Of a DNA stretch of 64,000 nucleotides, positions 1 through 11,100 are shown in pieces. The position numbers and the translations under genes are program-made. The stretch is from Rhynchopus sp. YZ270_cl-10 (Eukaryota; Euglenozoa; Diplonemea; Diplonemida; Diplonemidae): the NCBI GenBank assembly GCA_964035575.1, contig OZ037905.1, positions 521,001-585,000 of the forward strand, in the 5' to 3' direction. The notes beneath the pieces are model-generated. The model worked only from the letters and a program-made list of their open reading frames with translations. It was not told where the DNA came from and searched no databases. The first letter of the stretch is position 1; the number at the start of each line of letters is the position of its first letter.

Positions 1-3000
1 TCATACGGACCCAGAGAAACCTCTGTCAGGATACGCGCTGTATCAGAACCACTCACATTCACGTCATCCTTCGGCACCACAATGTCAATCCCCTTTTCCA
101 CCCACAACTGCAACACCGTGCGCGTCGGTGCAAACTCATTGGTCAGATTCCAGCGTACAAGAATTTCCGGGCCTTTCTTTTGCGTCGGTGAGCCAGCTGC
201 TGCATTGATCTTCACCCAACGCTCCCCTTTAACATCAACAGCATTCTCCCATGGGTTAAACGACGCTGTACCGAGCACCGTATTCGAAACCAAGCCCTTA
301 TCAATCACTTCAAGAAGAACGTCTTGGTTGAGAAGCACAGTAGACAGTTTGAAGGAGGTGTCTTTCCCCCAGACGGGGTTGGTACCGGAGGCGACGTTCG
401 TGGTTTCTGCGTCTTTGTCTTCACAGGTTGACGGGAATTTGATACGGCAGATTGGAGAGATAGAGGTGAAGAGACCGGAGTCAATGAGGTTTCGTGCACG
501 GATCACCTCGAGGGCGAGGATGTTTGCTTTGTAGAGGTCTGCGAGGCGAAGTTCGCGTTTCATTTCCCTCTCTTTGCGGGCTTCGGGTGTGTCGACGGAC
601 CATGCGCAATGCAGCTGTCCTAAGGTACCACACTTTGATTCGAGCATCGCATCGTCGTTGTTTGAATCTCTCGGCCGTAAGGCAAACCATTTATCACCCT
701 CATTGTCATCCCCAATGAAGTCCAGCTCCTCTTCCACCGTCCCCAGGCAAGTGTCCGTCTCCCATACGGAAAGTTCAACGAGCACTTTGTTTTCGGTGTG
801 CAAATTGATTGTAGTGCTCTCAGAGAAGGTCGGATTCTTCCCTTTCCCTTGCTTCGAGGAGAATTCAAGGATCTTTTTGCCGCGTGTAGTAGTCGCAGAG
901 GCAACACCCTCAGGGGGTTGGTCGAAGACGCGTAGAAGAACTGTGGGGGTAATGTCGAACATAAGATTCGGGTCTGCCAAGCTCTCAGCCTCGTGGATGC
1001 AGAATTTGACTGAGACTGCAGTGCGTTTGACCTTCTCAATCGCGTATTTGACAAGAATGTTCCCAAGGTCGTCGCCCTGCTTCATCGAAGGGGAGGGCTG
1101 CAGTTTGATGGTTTCCTCCCCAGATTCGTCGGATACTGCTGCAAGGTTTAACCTCGTCTGACCCAACTCCCGGTCACTCCCAAGCAACTCCTTATCTTTA
1201 ACAAAAAACTCGATAGGTTGCGAAAAGGTGTCAATCTCCCAGGTGGTTACGTGGTTGTAGATTGGGTTGCAGTTGCTGCTGACGACGCGGGTTTGGGATT
1301 GGTGCGGGCCGCATGAGATTACCACGTAGGGGTCGATTTTGCCAAAGGTCTCGATATTGTGAAGATTTGCACACCGCGCTACCGTGACAGTGACCCGCAG
1401 AGCGCTGTTTGTATCGGTAAGATACTTTTTCAAATCCTTCCGCACCTCCGGGTCGAGCCATGGGCATAGGTTCTTCTGGCCAAACTTCAGCTCCCATTTG
1501 AAATTGATCCTCCCAAGGTTTGCGTCGCCGCTGTCATCTTCGCTTCGAAGCTCTACAGTTTTGGTGCCTACCTCTCTGGTAAAGTCTAACGCGCTTTGTG
1601 TAAAATGCCCGATTTTGCTGTCATTTTCCCCGAAAACTTCGAAGAAAATGTCGTATTCCTTAAGGTCAGCTGGAGTAGTTTTCTCCAGATATTTGAAGAA
1701 GTGATAGGAGAAGGGCCCAGCAAGCCAAGAAGGGGATGCAGTTTCAGAGCCTGGTGGGCGGGTCATGAAGAATTTTGATTTGATTTCGCGGGAGCCAGGT
1801 CTGTTGAAGGAAACCTTGCAGACCTGGTTTTTGGTCTTTTTTGGGAGCATTTCTGCTGAGTCGACCCAGATGGAGACCTGGCCTCCTTTGTTGATCAGTT
1901 CGTCGACCGGCACTTCGTTGTTCTCTTTGTCAATCGCGTCTGCTTTGGAAATGTCAAACTTCGCGTTTTTCACCAACGTCAAATCGCCCTTGAGTGTAAC
2001 GTTAATCCGCAACCTCCCGAAGTTTGCGTTGTGCTTCTCATATAATTTCTCATCTTCTTTGTTCAGAGACCGTGGTGCCAATGAGACCCAGCCCTGTTTA
2101 GTTCGGTTCGATCCTGCCCCATCGGAATCAGAAAAGATAAAAGCAAAAGGATCTATCTCGACATGACCCATAAAGTCATCTGCATCAACGTCAAAGTCAT
2201 AGCAGGTCAGTTCTAGAACCGTGTTCGCGTCTTCGAAAGGAATGTCTTCAAGAGTTTCTTTCCATATTGGGGAGAGTGTACTCTTTTTGTAGGCAGTCTT
2301 GCGCATTTCCTCCCCAAACCTGACCATCACGTAGGGATCTGAAGTGAGCAAATCGCGCGCAATGAGGTGTTCCCCTTCGATGATCTGCAGGGAAATGCAG
2401 GGGGGTCCTTCGTCCTCCTTTGTGACAGCTACCTCTCGTTTTTCGATATTCATATTGGTAGAGTGGCGGATCAAAAGGCGACCTAGGGTGCCGAATTTTT
2501 GCAAAATTTTCGCATCATCCTGAATCGGATCACCCTTCTCATCCGTTCTTGGTACAATACTATGCCATGCCACCGTCTCTAAGAGAACCTCCATCGGAAA
2601 CAATTTTTCCTCCTTTTTGAGCGAGTCGAACACACGGTTGTACGTCTCCTTCGTTGGGGTGTGTTTTCCATTGAGATGCGTCGCCTTGCGTGATGTAAAC
2701 CCTTTGAAATGCTGTGCAACCCTTTTTTTGTTTTGCAAAGTAACCACCTCAGGGTTAACCTCTACCTCCATGGTATCCTTTATTTGCAGAAATTGGTACA
2801 TTTCGTCGGTCTCTGAAGTGAAGTAGAGATACTCATAATCAGACACAACATCAATCTCACAAATTCCAACAATCTGATCCGCAAACACAGAGTTTTTATC
2901 GTACACCTTGAGAAGCACTCTGCCATCTGGTCCGATCGATTCTGCATCTGCTCCTCCCTTTGCTTCTAACGGAATGGAATGGGTTTTGTTGATAAACGGA

Positions 3001-6000
3001 AATCGCGCAGAAGTTGAAGAAGTGTAAAAATCGATTTCGTGCCTCATGTATTCGATCTGAATTTTGCATTGGATTGCCCCGGAGTCTACCCCTGGAAGCG
3101 CTGCTGCCTGGATTACTTCAATTTGAGCGCAGCTTTCTTGAATGAGAAGGCCACTGAGAACTTCACGGGTTGTCGCAGTTTTGTCAAAAGGCTTGAGAAG
3201 CAGGGATCGATGAAATTCACCCCCCTCCCTCGCATCCCCTTTCAGCTCCGGCAGATACCCAAACCCCCCATGCTTTGCATGCGAATACTCAAACCCAAAG
3301 GTGATCACCCCGACGGTATTGTTCTTTTCATCAAAGAGGGTCAGGCTTTCGGTTCCTTCTAAAGCAAATTGTTCGTATCCACTGAATTTCGCAGACCCCA
3401 CCGGGGTACCATCGATTTTGACTGTGAAAGAAACAACCTCATTTCGAACTGCAAGGGGAAAGAAGAGGTTCGCTGTCTCCCATTCTGGGGAGGTGGACTT
3501 CGGGGAGGGGTCGGTTTTTTGGAGGGTCCCTCCGCAGGTACATTCGACGGTGGCAGAGCCTTGTTTGGGGAGGCTTTCGCAGGAGAGAACTTCGATAGCG
3601 AGGGTGTAGTCTTCGCCACGCATTCGTTGGTATATGGTTTGCCGGCGTTCGCGGTCGGCGGTTTCTGTGATAAGTGCTGCTGCAGCGTCGGAGACGTTGC
3701 CAAAGGTTTGATCCTCAAATTTTTTCACCAACTGCGCGCTCCCCAGGAGAAACCCCCACGACAACCGAACCTGCCCAACCACATTTTTATCTTTTTTCGC
3801 TCTCGGCATCAAAGCGTGCCAGCTCCCCTCATTCGATGGTTTCGCCCACAGTTCTTCATCCGATTTCAGAATCGTTGTCCTCCCAATAAAATCATCCGAC
3901 CCAAAAAATGATTTTTTAAAAAGCTGGACACAAAACCCTTCAACCGCGTCTTCTCCACAATCATCGAATTGGAGGTTCCCGTTGTTGGCGTTTCCTTTGC
4001 GTTCTGCGGATTCAAAGTGGAGTTCTTCAAGAATTTTCGACGCAGTATGTGTTGTAAACTCTCTGGTACGATGCGCCGACGCAGGAGGTGCGAGGAGTTT
4101 TACTACTGCGTATACTTTGTCATCGGTGAGGTTGGAGGTGGAGCTGAATTCCTTTGCGGCTTGCACTTCTACAGTTACCCCTTCACGGAGACGTACCGAC
4201 TGATAGGCATGGCCATCTTCGTCTAAGGTGATCCCCTTCATTTCTTCGTTTTCATCTCCGGTAATGTCGTCCACCCCCTTAAGGCCTATGTTGTCGGAGG
4301 TAACGAGGTTTCCTTTGAAAGAGATGAGAAGCTCTCCAAGGGGTTTGTCGCCTGCGGAGTGCCGTGCTGCGACTTTGTCTTCTTGGTTGCCACGGTGCAG
4401 AAGGGTCAGCCATGTTTCGATGGAGGCGCCGTCTTCTCTTCCAGAGTCTTGCCAAGGATCCAGCTCGGCAAGACCAAGAAACTCATCGGTACCAATTAAA
4501 TCGCTGTCCCAAACCTCAAAGCGGATCCGCTCGCCTTCGCCCAGAATGATCGCAGAGGGGAATGAGAAGTTCCATTGTGGGTTTAAAGTGTTTTCGTCGA
4601 CGTCGGTTTTGAGGGGGAGGCCTGGTTTTGCGCGGCGGCCGAGGAGTGGGGTTCCGTCGCTGTCGACTGCGGAGGCAACGATGTAGGGGTCGGATTTGCG
4701 GAGGATCATGCTGTCTGCGCGGATCAGCTTTTTTGCTTTGATGATACGCACAAAAAGATTGAGTTTGATTTCGTCCTGATTTAGTCGGTTTTTTTTCTCC
4801 GATTTGGAAAGATTGCTAACAATAAACGACAGCTCCGTTGCCTTATTTTTAGCATAAATCTCCTCCGGGGATTTATAAAACTGCATCACCGGCTGCGAAT
4901 TAATCGCGTAAACCTGCTGCCCTGGGTGAAGTCCATTTTCTTCCGCATCCGTCTTTTTGTTAACTTCAGACACCTTAACGTAATCCTTGTTGAATTCTAG
5001 AGTATATTCCCCTTCCTTCTTGGTTTTGAAGGTGCAAAGCAAGACGTCCTCCAGTTGCACAGTCAACGAAAAATTCTTTGGAGATTTTTTTACCGCAGAT
5101 CTGAGGGAGGCGAGGCATTTTTTCATATCTTCTCCGGTGGCAGGGATGTTCTCGTATTCGGTGATTTCTGTGCCGAGGGGAAGGCCGACTTTGAAAGCGC
5201 TGGAGGAAGGTTTGACGTTTGTAATGCGAATTGATTTTCCAAAAGCCTCAAATGAGACGTCATCAGCGAGAAGCTCCGGAATTTTGTAGGTAAGCGCAAG
5301 CGTTTTCGGTGTGCCCACCTCATCTGGGTCATGCTCCATCGAGAGAATCGCCTGCTCCGTCTTGCTTCCATACAGCTTCGGCTCTGACGTTCTGCAGACA
5401 ATATGGATTTCACCAAAATACTTCTTTTTCGCCTTCCAAAGCTTTTCATCCGCCTCAATCGTTGCCAAATCCGTAGAAGGCCGTTTTTCAAGAGGAAGCG
5501 AAAACTTCTTTTTCTCCACAATCATTTTCTTGAGAGCGTCGCGTTCAAAGACCACCTCACAATATCCCATAAAATCGTCAGCATCGATGTCATCATCCCA
5601 AATGGTGAAACGGAGTTTGATCATCTGCTCATCTGGAACATCCTTTTTGGGTTCGAGAAGCTCAAAGAGATCATAAGTGAATTTTTCACGCCATTTTGGG
5701 TTTAGAGTGGATTTTTGTGTTTTAGTTTTGTTTTGTGCGAAAACTTTGTTAACACCAGGCCATGCAGGGAGCAGTTCCACCACGCAGTACGGATCCGACG
5801 AAAAAATGTCGCAAACAACGAGGTTCGTACCCTTCACGATGTCAACCTCGAGCACCGAGGGGATCTTTTTGTCTTCCTCCTCCTGCTGTGCTCGCTCCTC
5901 CGCCTCTTCTTCTTGCGCAAGCTGCTCTGCTAGGGAAAGTCCTGCTTCCTCCTTCACTACCTCTATTTCCTGCACAACATGGTCCTTCAACTCAAGCACC

Positions 6001-8621
6001 AATTTCAGCCGCAGTGAGGTCGCAATCTCTTCGTCATCCAGCGAGGTGAAATGCTTCCACCCGAGGTCTCGCGACACACTCTTCTCCTCCCCTTTGCAGA
6101 CGCAGTTTCCTGGAATCTGCAGTTTTATTAATCCAAAGGTTTTATCCGATTCTGTCATGTCTTGGGTAGGTGCCTGCCCCTTAAGTTCTACGGAGGTTGT
6201 AGATTTTCCTATTAAATTGACCGTCATTCCGGTATCCCCGGGGGTGAAGTCGGCGAAGGTTGCACCTTTACCTTTGGCTTTGAGTGCTGTGTAGTCGGCG
6301 GTGGCGGCTGTTGTCTTGGAGATGACTGTGGAACGTTTGTCGAGAGCTCCTCCTTGAACGATAATGTAGCTTGCGGCAATGGAGGCGTCGAGCATCTTAG
6401 CAGAGATGATGTGCACCTTCGCTGATTTGACCTGTGCTGCAGTTAAGGCAGCACCACGTTGCAAATCAGCACGCCCCTTCTCCCAGTTCTCGTGAAGCTG
6501 TTTGCGCTTCTCCTGCTCCTGCTGTATCACCACCTTTTTGTTTTGAATTTTTGCGGTGCTCGCAGCCATCTCGACAACGTCCTTAAACTGCCCGCAATAT
6601 TTTTTTTGGTGTTTTGCAAGCGCATGCTCAAATTTTTGGTTGAAATGGGTAATAGTATCACCGTACTCTACGTAGTGGTGTTGCAGCTGCAGCTCCGACG
6701 GAGTTAAGGAGGCCTGGTGTGCGGCGTCAAAGAAGCGTTCGTTTGTGTCAAAGAACTCTGCGTTTCGTTCTTTCATGACTTTTGTGAAGCGGGCCGCTTG
6801 GGTGTCCATTTTTTCGTTGAATTTGCGGAGCTCTTCTTCGGGCGAGTCTTCCTCGATGTCGCCCAAGAGATCTAGGTTGTTGCGTGATATGGTCTTTTTC
6901 TCGCCAGAATCGAGAAGGACGACGTACATCTGTACACGCTCACCGTCGACATCGTCTGTTCCGCAGTACGTTTCGATGTAACCACTCTCCCCAGTATGTG
7001 ACCCAGCCGCACCATCCTGCCCCACTGCGGGAACATCATCGTCGTCCCCAATCACCATCACCCTCGTCATTTCTGGAAAAGGTGGGTCCTGCGCCCGTAC
7101 CCCAATGGTGATGTTCCCGAGCGACCCTTTGTTGTTGCGGATCAACGCCTGGTCCTTCGCCTGGTGGTCCTCTTGAGGCCGTGCAGTCAGATCTAGTGTC
7201 CATTCGCACATTGATTGCACTGCTTTCAATAGATGCTCCTTCTTCAGAATCAAAGATGTGTACCCCATCCACTCGTCGTTCATCATGTCCCAGTCCCAGA
7301 CGTTGAGATGCACAATGTACGTATCCAAATCAGCCTTCAAATCCACCTCAATCTCCTCATCCCAAACTGGATCCAAAGTCTTCTTTTCGGTATGCGTTTT
7401 TTTGAGAATCTCGCCAATCGATCCCTCAACCATGCAGGTAACATACGGGTCAGATTTTCCAAAGAGGCCATCCATTTTGATGAGGTTCGACCCTTTGAGA
7501 ATCGTTATTTCTATGGTCTGTGGGATCCGCTCCTTCTTTTCAACGGGAGGCTCGCTTTTGACACTGACCGGGGTGAAGGAGGCATGCGACCCTGGCTGTG
7601 AGTCCGTTGGTGTGGGTGGCGCGCCTGTTACGGGGTCGTTCACGACCCAGAGGACCTCGACGTGGAGAAGGATCTTTCGTGTGGGCGACGGTGCTGGCTC
7701 ATCGTCTTCTTCGCTTTCTTCTTCTTCCTCCTCCTCATCGTCTTCATTGCCCACCGGCGCGGTATACGACTGTTTGCAACGTGCCAGCTGAATTTCCATC
7801 GGCTTGACATCATCTGACTCCTTCATCTGCGCATAGTCCTTCTCAGAGATCAGAAGCGCCGCCAGACCTACTACTTCTTTCTTCCCACGCTCGGATACTA
7901 CCTCAAAGGTGCACGTCGTCTTCCCGCCACCACCGTCAAAACGAAGCCAATCATTCCACCTAATATCACCTTTGCTATTGACACGCCCTTTCAGCTCTTG
8001 TTTCTGATGTTTCGGGGCGTCCTTTTTGCTCTGTTCGCAGGTCACCCCCATCAGACCAGAGACCCCCGGGGTAGGGGGGATGCCAGTAACGACCAATGGT
8101 TTGATGTAGATGGACCGTTCAGGTTCGACCTCTACTAAGGGCGCTGCTGGTTGCGCGGAGGAGGAGGGGCGACGTGCTGTAGGGGACGGCGGGGAGTCGA
8201 CCCAATTCCACATCACATCAATCGAGCCGAGGGCTGTGTCGGGACCACGCTTTTCGTATTTGGATTTGACCTTCGCTGCGTGAGAAGAATCTCCGGGGAC
8301 AAGCTTGAGGGGGGATAGTTGCATATTCTGTTGCAAAACGGTCGCATGATCGATACCCGCGCATCCCATGAAATCATCCTTCCCAAACGTATCCGAATCC
8401 CATACATTAAACTCCAGCCTGCTCAACGTCCCGGTATACTCGATACTCCCTTTCCAGTTCCATTTTGGGTTGACTGTGCTGCTTTGTACCGGTGTTTTTA
8501 TCTCAGATTTGACAGCCCCGCTGTCATCATATGCAGAGATTTTGACGTAGGGGTCAGAACTAAACGCATCTGCAACAATCAAGTTGTGTCCAGACCTGAT
8601 CTCCAAATAGATTTTTACCAT
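1..8621 (-). CDS. Giant multi-C2 / PDZ-like protein, 3' end outside window
   Basis: One minus-strand frame stays open from the ATG at 8621 to the window edge (2,873 codons, no stop). I checked the phase at five C2 'NPxW' motifs (near 8460, 5692, 2263, 1495) and at the edge, and all agree. It reads as about 15 C2-like units, roughly at 8621-8300, 8120-7790 (degenerate), 7530-7190, 6430-6110, 5860-5500, 4750-4370, 4190-3780, 3620-3320, 3100-2790, 2410-2080, 1890-1560, 1400-1130, 1010-650, 550-190 and 115-1. The first unit has the calcium-binding pattern AxxxSSDPY ... WDSDTFGKDD; several later ones lack the SDPY aspartates. Two PDZ-like units lie near 5290-5060 and 5020-4800 (GLHPGQQVYAINSQPV), and a charged helical stretch near 6900-6450. 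C2 arrays bind membranes, often with calcium, so a ferlin-like membrane-tethering role is an inference. No transmembrane end can be seen because the C-terminus is missing. Confidence 0.9.
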   Translation of the reverse strand, partial: MVKIYLEIRSGHNLIVADAFSSDPYVKISAYDDSGAVKSEIKTPVQSSTVNPKWNWKGSIEYTGTLSRLEFNVWDSDTFGKDDFMGCAGIDHATVLQQNMQLSPLKLVPGDSSHAAKVKSKYEKRGPDTALGSIDVMWNWVDSPPSPTARRPSSSAQPAAPLVEVEPERSIYIKPLVVTGIPPTPGVSGLMGVTCEQSKKDAPKHQKQELKGRVNSKGDIRWNDWLRFDGGGGKTTCTFEVVSERGKKEVVGLAALLISEKDYAQMKESDDVKPMEIQLARCKQSYTAPVGNEDDEEEEEEESEEDDEPAPSPTRKILLHVEVLWVVNDPVTGAPPTPTDSQPGSHASFTPVSVKSEPPVEKKERIPQTIEITILKGSNLIKMDGLFGKSDPYVTCMVEGSIGEILKKTHTEKKTLDPVWDEEIEVDLKADLDTYIVHLNVWDWDMMNDEWMGYTSLILKKEHLLKAVQSMCEWTLDLTARPQEDHQAKDQALIRNNKGSLGNITIGVRAQDPPFPEMTRVMVIGDDDDVPAVGQDGAAGSHTGESGYIETYCGTDDVDGERVQMYVVLLDSGEKKTISRNNLDLLGDIEEDSPEEELRKFNEKMDTQAARFTKVMKERNAEFFDTNERFFDAAHQASLTPSELQLQHHYVEYGDTITHFNQKFEHALAKHQKKYCGQFKDVVEMAASTAKIQNKKVVIQQEQEKRKQLHENWEKGRADLQRGAALTAAQVKSAKVHIISAKMLDASIAASYIIVQGGALDKRSTVISKTTAATADYTALKAKGKGATFADFTPGDTGMTVNLIGKSTTSVELKGQAPTQDMTESDKTFGLIKLQIPGNCVCKGEEKSVSRDLGWKHFTSLDDEEIATSLRLKLVLELKDHVVQEIEVVKEEAGLSLAEQLAQEEEAEERAQQEEEDKKIPSVLEVDIVKGTNLVVCDIFSSDPYCVVELLPAWPGVNKVFAQNKTKTQKSTLNPKWREKFTYDLFELLEPKKDVPDEQMIKLRFTIWDDDIDADDFMGYCEVVFERDALKKMIVEKKKFSLPLEKRPSTDLATIEADEKLWKAKKKYFGEIHIVCRTSEPKLYGSKTEQAILSMEHDPDEVGTPKTLALTYKIPELLADDVSFEAFGKSIRITNVKPSSSAFKVGLPLGTEITEYENIPATGEDMKKCLASLRSAVKKSPKNFSLTVQLEDVLLCTFKTKKEGEYTLEFNKDYVKVSEVNKKTDAEENGLHPGQQVYAINSQPVMQFYKSPEEIYAKNKATELSFIVSNLSKSEKKNRLNQDEIKLNLFVRIIKAKKLIRADSMILRKSDPYIVASAVDSDGTPLLGRRAKPGLPLKTDVDENTLNPQWNFSFPSAIILGEGERIRFEVWDSDLIGTDEFLGLAELDPWQDSGREDGASIETWLTLLHRGNQEDKVAARHSAGDKPLGELLISFKGNLVTSDNIGLKGVDDITGDENEEMKGITLDEDGHAYQSVRLREGVTVEVQAAKEFSSTSNLTDDKVYAVVKLLAPPASAHRTREFTTHTASKILEELHFESAERKGNANNGNLQFDDCGEDAVEGFCVQLFKKSFFGSDDFIGRTTILKSDEELWAKPSNEGSWHALMPRAKKDKNVVGQVRLSWGFLLGSAQLVKKFEDQTFGNVSDAAAALITETADRERRQTIYQRMRGEDYTLAIEVLSCESLPKQGSATVECTCGGTLQKTDPSPKSTSPEWETANLFFPLAVRNEVVSFTVKIDGTPVGSAKFSGYEQFALEGTESLTLFDEKNNTVGVITFGFEYSHAKHGGFGYLPELKGDAREGGEFHRSLLLKPFDKTATTREVLSGLLIQESCAQIEVIQAAALPGVDSGAIQCKIQIEYMRHEIDFYTSSTSARFPFINKTHSIPLEAKGGADAESIGPDGRVLLKVYDKNSVFADQIVGICEIDVVSDYEYLYFTSETDEMYQFLQIKDTMEVEVNPEVVTLQNKKRVAQHFKGFTSRKATHLNGKHTPTKETYNRVFDSLKKEEKLFPMEVLLETVAWHSIVPRTDEKGDPIQDDAKILQKFGTLGRLLIRHSTNMNIEKREVAVTKEDEGPPCISLQIIEGEHLIARDLLTSDPYVMVRFGEEMRKTAYKKSTLSPIWKETLEDIPFEDANTVLELTCYDFDVDADDFMGHVEIDPFAFIFSDSDGAGSNRTKQGWVSLAPRSLNKEDEKLYEKHNANFGRLRINVTLKGDLTLVKNAKFDISKADAIDKENNEVPVDELINKGGQVSIWVDSAEMLPKKTKNQVCKVSFNRPGSREIKSKFFMTRPPGSETASPSWLAGPFSYHFFKYLEKTTPADLKEYDIFFEVFGENDSKIGHFTQSALDFTREVGTKTVELRSEDDSGDANLGRINFKWELKFGQKNLCPWLDPEVRKDLKKYLTDTNSALRVTVTVARCANLHNIETFGKIDPYVVISCGPHQSQTRVVSSNCNPIYNHVTTWEIDTFSQPIEFFVKDKELLGSDRELGQTRLNLAAVSDESGEETIKLQPSPSMKQGDDLGNILVKYAIEKVKRTAVSVKFCIHEAESLADPNLMFDITPTVLLRVFDQPPEGVASATTTRGKKILEFSSKQGKGKNPTFSESTTINLHTENKVLVELSVWETDTCLGTVEEELDFIGDDNEGDKWFALRPRDSNNDDAMLESKCGTLGQLHCAWSVDTPEARKEREMKRELRLADLYKANILALEVIRARNLIDSGLFTSISPICRIKFPSTCEDKDAETTNVASGTNPVWGKDTSFKLSTVLLNQDVLLEVIDKGLVSNTVLGTASFNPWENAVDVKGERWVKINAAAGSPTQKKGPEILVRWNLTNEFAPTRTVLQLWVEKGIDIVVPKDDVNVSGSDTARILTEVSLGPY

Positions 8622-8700
8622 TTTAAAGAGGGCCCCCTCCCCCCCCGGGAAAACCCCTTCTGGAAAAGGAAAGAATAGGGGGTGTGTGTGGGGTGTGGAG
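8622..8700 (-). promoter_or_regulatory. Leader with pyrimidine tract and AG splice acceptor-like site
   Basis: On the coding strand a C/T-rich run (8663-8700) ends in TTTTCCAG, leaving a 38-nt leader before the ATG at 8621. No open frame lies upstream. The site could be a trans-splice acceptor or the end of a 5'-UTR intron; the sequence alone does not decide. Confidence 0.4.
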
Positions 8701-10383
8701 AAAAAAGTGGTAACTCTGATGGTGTGATCGCCAACACCGATTCTATATGGTTCTTCCGCAAATCTTAATATAGCCCAAAAAGCAGTTCTCCCGTGGTTCT
8801 CCCGTGGGTTGTCCGTACCCCCTGAATCACACTAACTCTGAGAGGGTAAGTAAAAAGAGGGGAAAAAAGGTTTTCCTTGCTCAATAACCCAGGGGAGGAG
8901 GTGATTGGCGAACCGTATCGAGTTATTTCTCCTTTAAGCTATCGCTTTGTTGGTACAAAAAAAACGCTTTTTTTTTGGTTGTTGTTTGCCTAGGGCTAAA
9001 CAATTTAGACTGTGAGGGGGGGTAGCGGGGGTGTCTGATTTTTTCAAAAAGAGAACATAAAAGATAAGACGTACCGAAGCCTTGAGAGTGGCGAGGCGGG
9101 GGGGAGTGCGAGGCAAAAGCCTTCTCATTGCCTAGTCACAGTGACTCACACCAAAGCAGTGCACATAAAAAGGGGCGGGGCAATTTTCATGGCGTCTTTG
9201 ACCAACTGTACCCTGAATGGGATTGATACCCGTACACAGACAATTTATTTTTAAAAAGGGGGGAGGGGCTGGGTACTATAAAAAAAAACACACTGGTGCA
9301 AATGTATGGACCACTCAAGCCTAGAGGGTTTGCTTTTTTAATGGACTGTTGCATCGACAACATGACCGTGTCGAAAAAAATGACAGGCTTTTGCGTGACA
9401 TCAGTCATCCCCCGAAAAGGCAGTACAGAACAGTCAGACTATTTTAAAAAGAACATACATCCCTCAGTCCCTGAAAGAGTCAATGAGATACACAGAAAAA
9501 AGAGAGAGAAAAAAAAAAGTGAAGATATTAGTGGGAAAAGAAGGCCACCGGAACAGCCCAAAATGCAATGCCTCCCACAAAGGTCGGGGGCTGCGTTTGG
9601 GGAATAATAAAAAAAAAGAGCAGGTGCGTGGGGGGGGTTGCAAGCTTGCAAGCTGCCATTGAGTTAAGGGTGTGCACGTGTGTCGCTACATTGGTCAGAA
9701 GGATTCGTGTCTCCTGACAAAACAGGTGTATTTGTCGATAGCGCCACCCACCAGGACGTACCTTGGTACATGACCAAGTGGAACCAAAGTTTGATTTGAA
9801 ATACAAAAAAAACCCCCCCGGTCTCGTGAACACTGTACCTTAGCACTGGGGAGTACTCCAACCATGCGGGTGCTACATCCATTTCGAGGTTTACATCTGA
9901 TATTTTTTTAAACAATTGAGCGAATTGACTCACAGAAACCGGAATCTTTTTATTTAAATGTTGGGATTGTAGCTACATCAGGCTGGAGGTGGTGGGGGGA
10001 GAGCTCAAACACTGCACATAGTACTCCATTCTTCTGTTCGCAAATTTCATTGGAACCGTCCTGACTTTTTTTCACAGCTCCGGGTAATGAAGGTAGCCCA
10101 GAAAGCCTTGGTTTCGCCTCGCCGTCGTTTGTTTACTGACAGAGAGAGTGGGGATTTGCGCTTTTCAACCAGGGAAGGAAAAAAAGAAAATGAAAATTAA
10201 ACAAAACGCCTGGTGTTGAAAAGTCCAAACAGGCCAAGAAGTGGCAAAAAAAAAAAATCACTCTGTTTACATTAATTTAGCGCAAGATCCCAGAGAGTCT
10301 TGGGGTTTCAAAAATGTAAGATAATAGGTAGTGTTTTTTTGTGTTTGAAAACTTGGTTGTTAATAGTGCAAGGTTTGCAGACA

Positions 10384-10413
10384 CATATGACTACTGGCAG
10401 GATCAACCAGGTT
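10384..10413 (-). rRNA. 18S rRNA 5'-end fragment
   Basis: The minus strand reads ACCTGGTTGATCCTGCCAGT followed by AGTCATATG, the near-universal first ~30 nt of eukaryotic small-subunit rRNA. After a further TGTCT the similarity stops; what follows is AT-rich spacer, so this is not a whole gene. It has the common GATCCTGCC form. It may be a stray rDNA piece or part of a repeat carrying an rDNA start. Confidence 0.75.
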
Positions 10414-11069
10414 TCTTGTCCACTCTAATCGAATAGGGGATTGCTCCCCTGAGATCAGTGATCAAAGAGCTTCGAGAAGCCCCGAGGATGAGCTTCACTA
10501 TTATTATTTTTGCTATTTCTGTCAAATTGAAGTACAGAAACCGTAGCTTTTTCAAAAGTCATGATACAAAAAAAAAAAAAGGAAATGGAACACTGCAGCA
10601 TACTTGAGGGGAGAAAGGGGGGAGGGGGGAACAAAAAAAAATCTTCACAGGGAGTATACAGTGCGTACCTTAAATGTTAAAATAGGAGAGTTGGGTATCG
10701 GCCAAAAGGGGGGGGGGGAAATCTTTTTGATAAATTGGAATAGTGTAGTTTGTCTCGGTTGTGTTGCCACAGTTGTTGGCAATCTGCACTTTCCAAAAAG
10801 TTCACTTTTTTTTGGTATTGTTTTTATTTTTTTTTTTGGAAAAGATGAAACCATAAACCACTGCTTAGGGAGCTTGAAAAAGAACATAAACCACCCCGCT
10901 GATTAGAATAAAACACACGGCTCAGTACACAAACACAAAAAAAAAAAAAAATGCCACACGGACAAATGGACAGGGAGTACGATAAGGGTATAATTTGATA
11001 GCATAAAAAAAAAACAACCATATTCGAATATGATGATTTTCACGGCGGGGAAAACAAGAAAAGTTGATA

Positions 11070-11100
11070 AGATGAACCTAAGCCTCTCGTGCTTGGTCAG
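11070..11100. repeat. Two-copy conserved hairpin motif, copy a
   Basis: GATGAACCTAAGCCTCTCGT followed by GCTTGGTCA. The same motif recurs at 59649-59678 with only three differences. AAGC and GCTT can pair around a 7-nt loop, and the closing pair changes from T-A to T-G. Both copies lie several hundred nt past the stop of a minus-strand gene. Function unknown. Confidence 0.4.

Noticed and set aside
2104-2113. GGTTCGATCC, like a tRNA B box
   Set aside because: It lies inside the multi-C2 coding frame, with no cloverleaf around it.
10435-10495. U2 snRNA-like GGCTTCTCGAAG segment on the minus strand
   Set aside because: It lacks the GTAGTA branch-recognition sequence and the following stem loops of U2.
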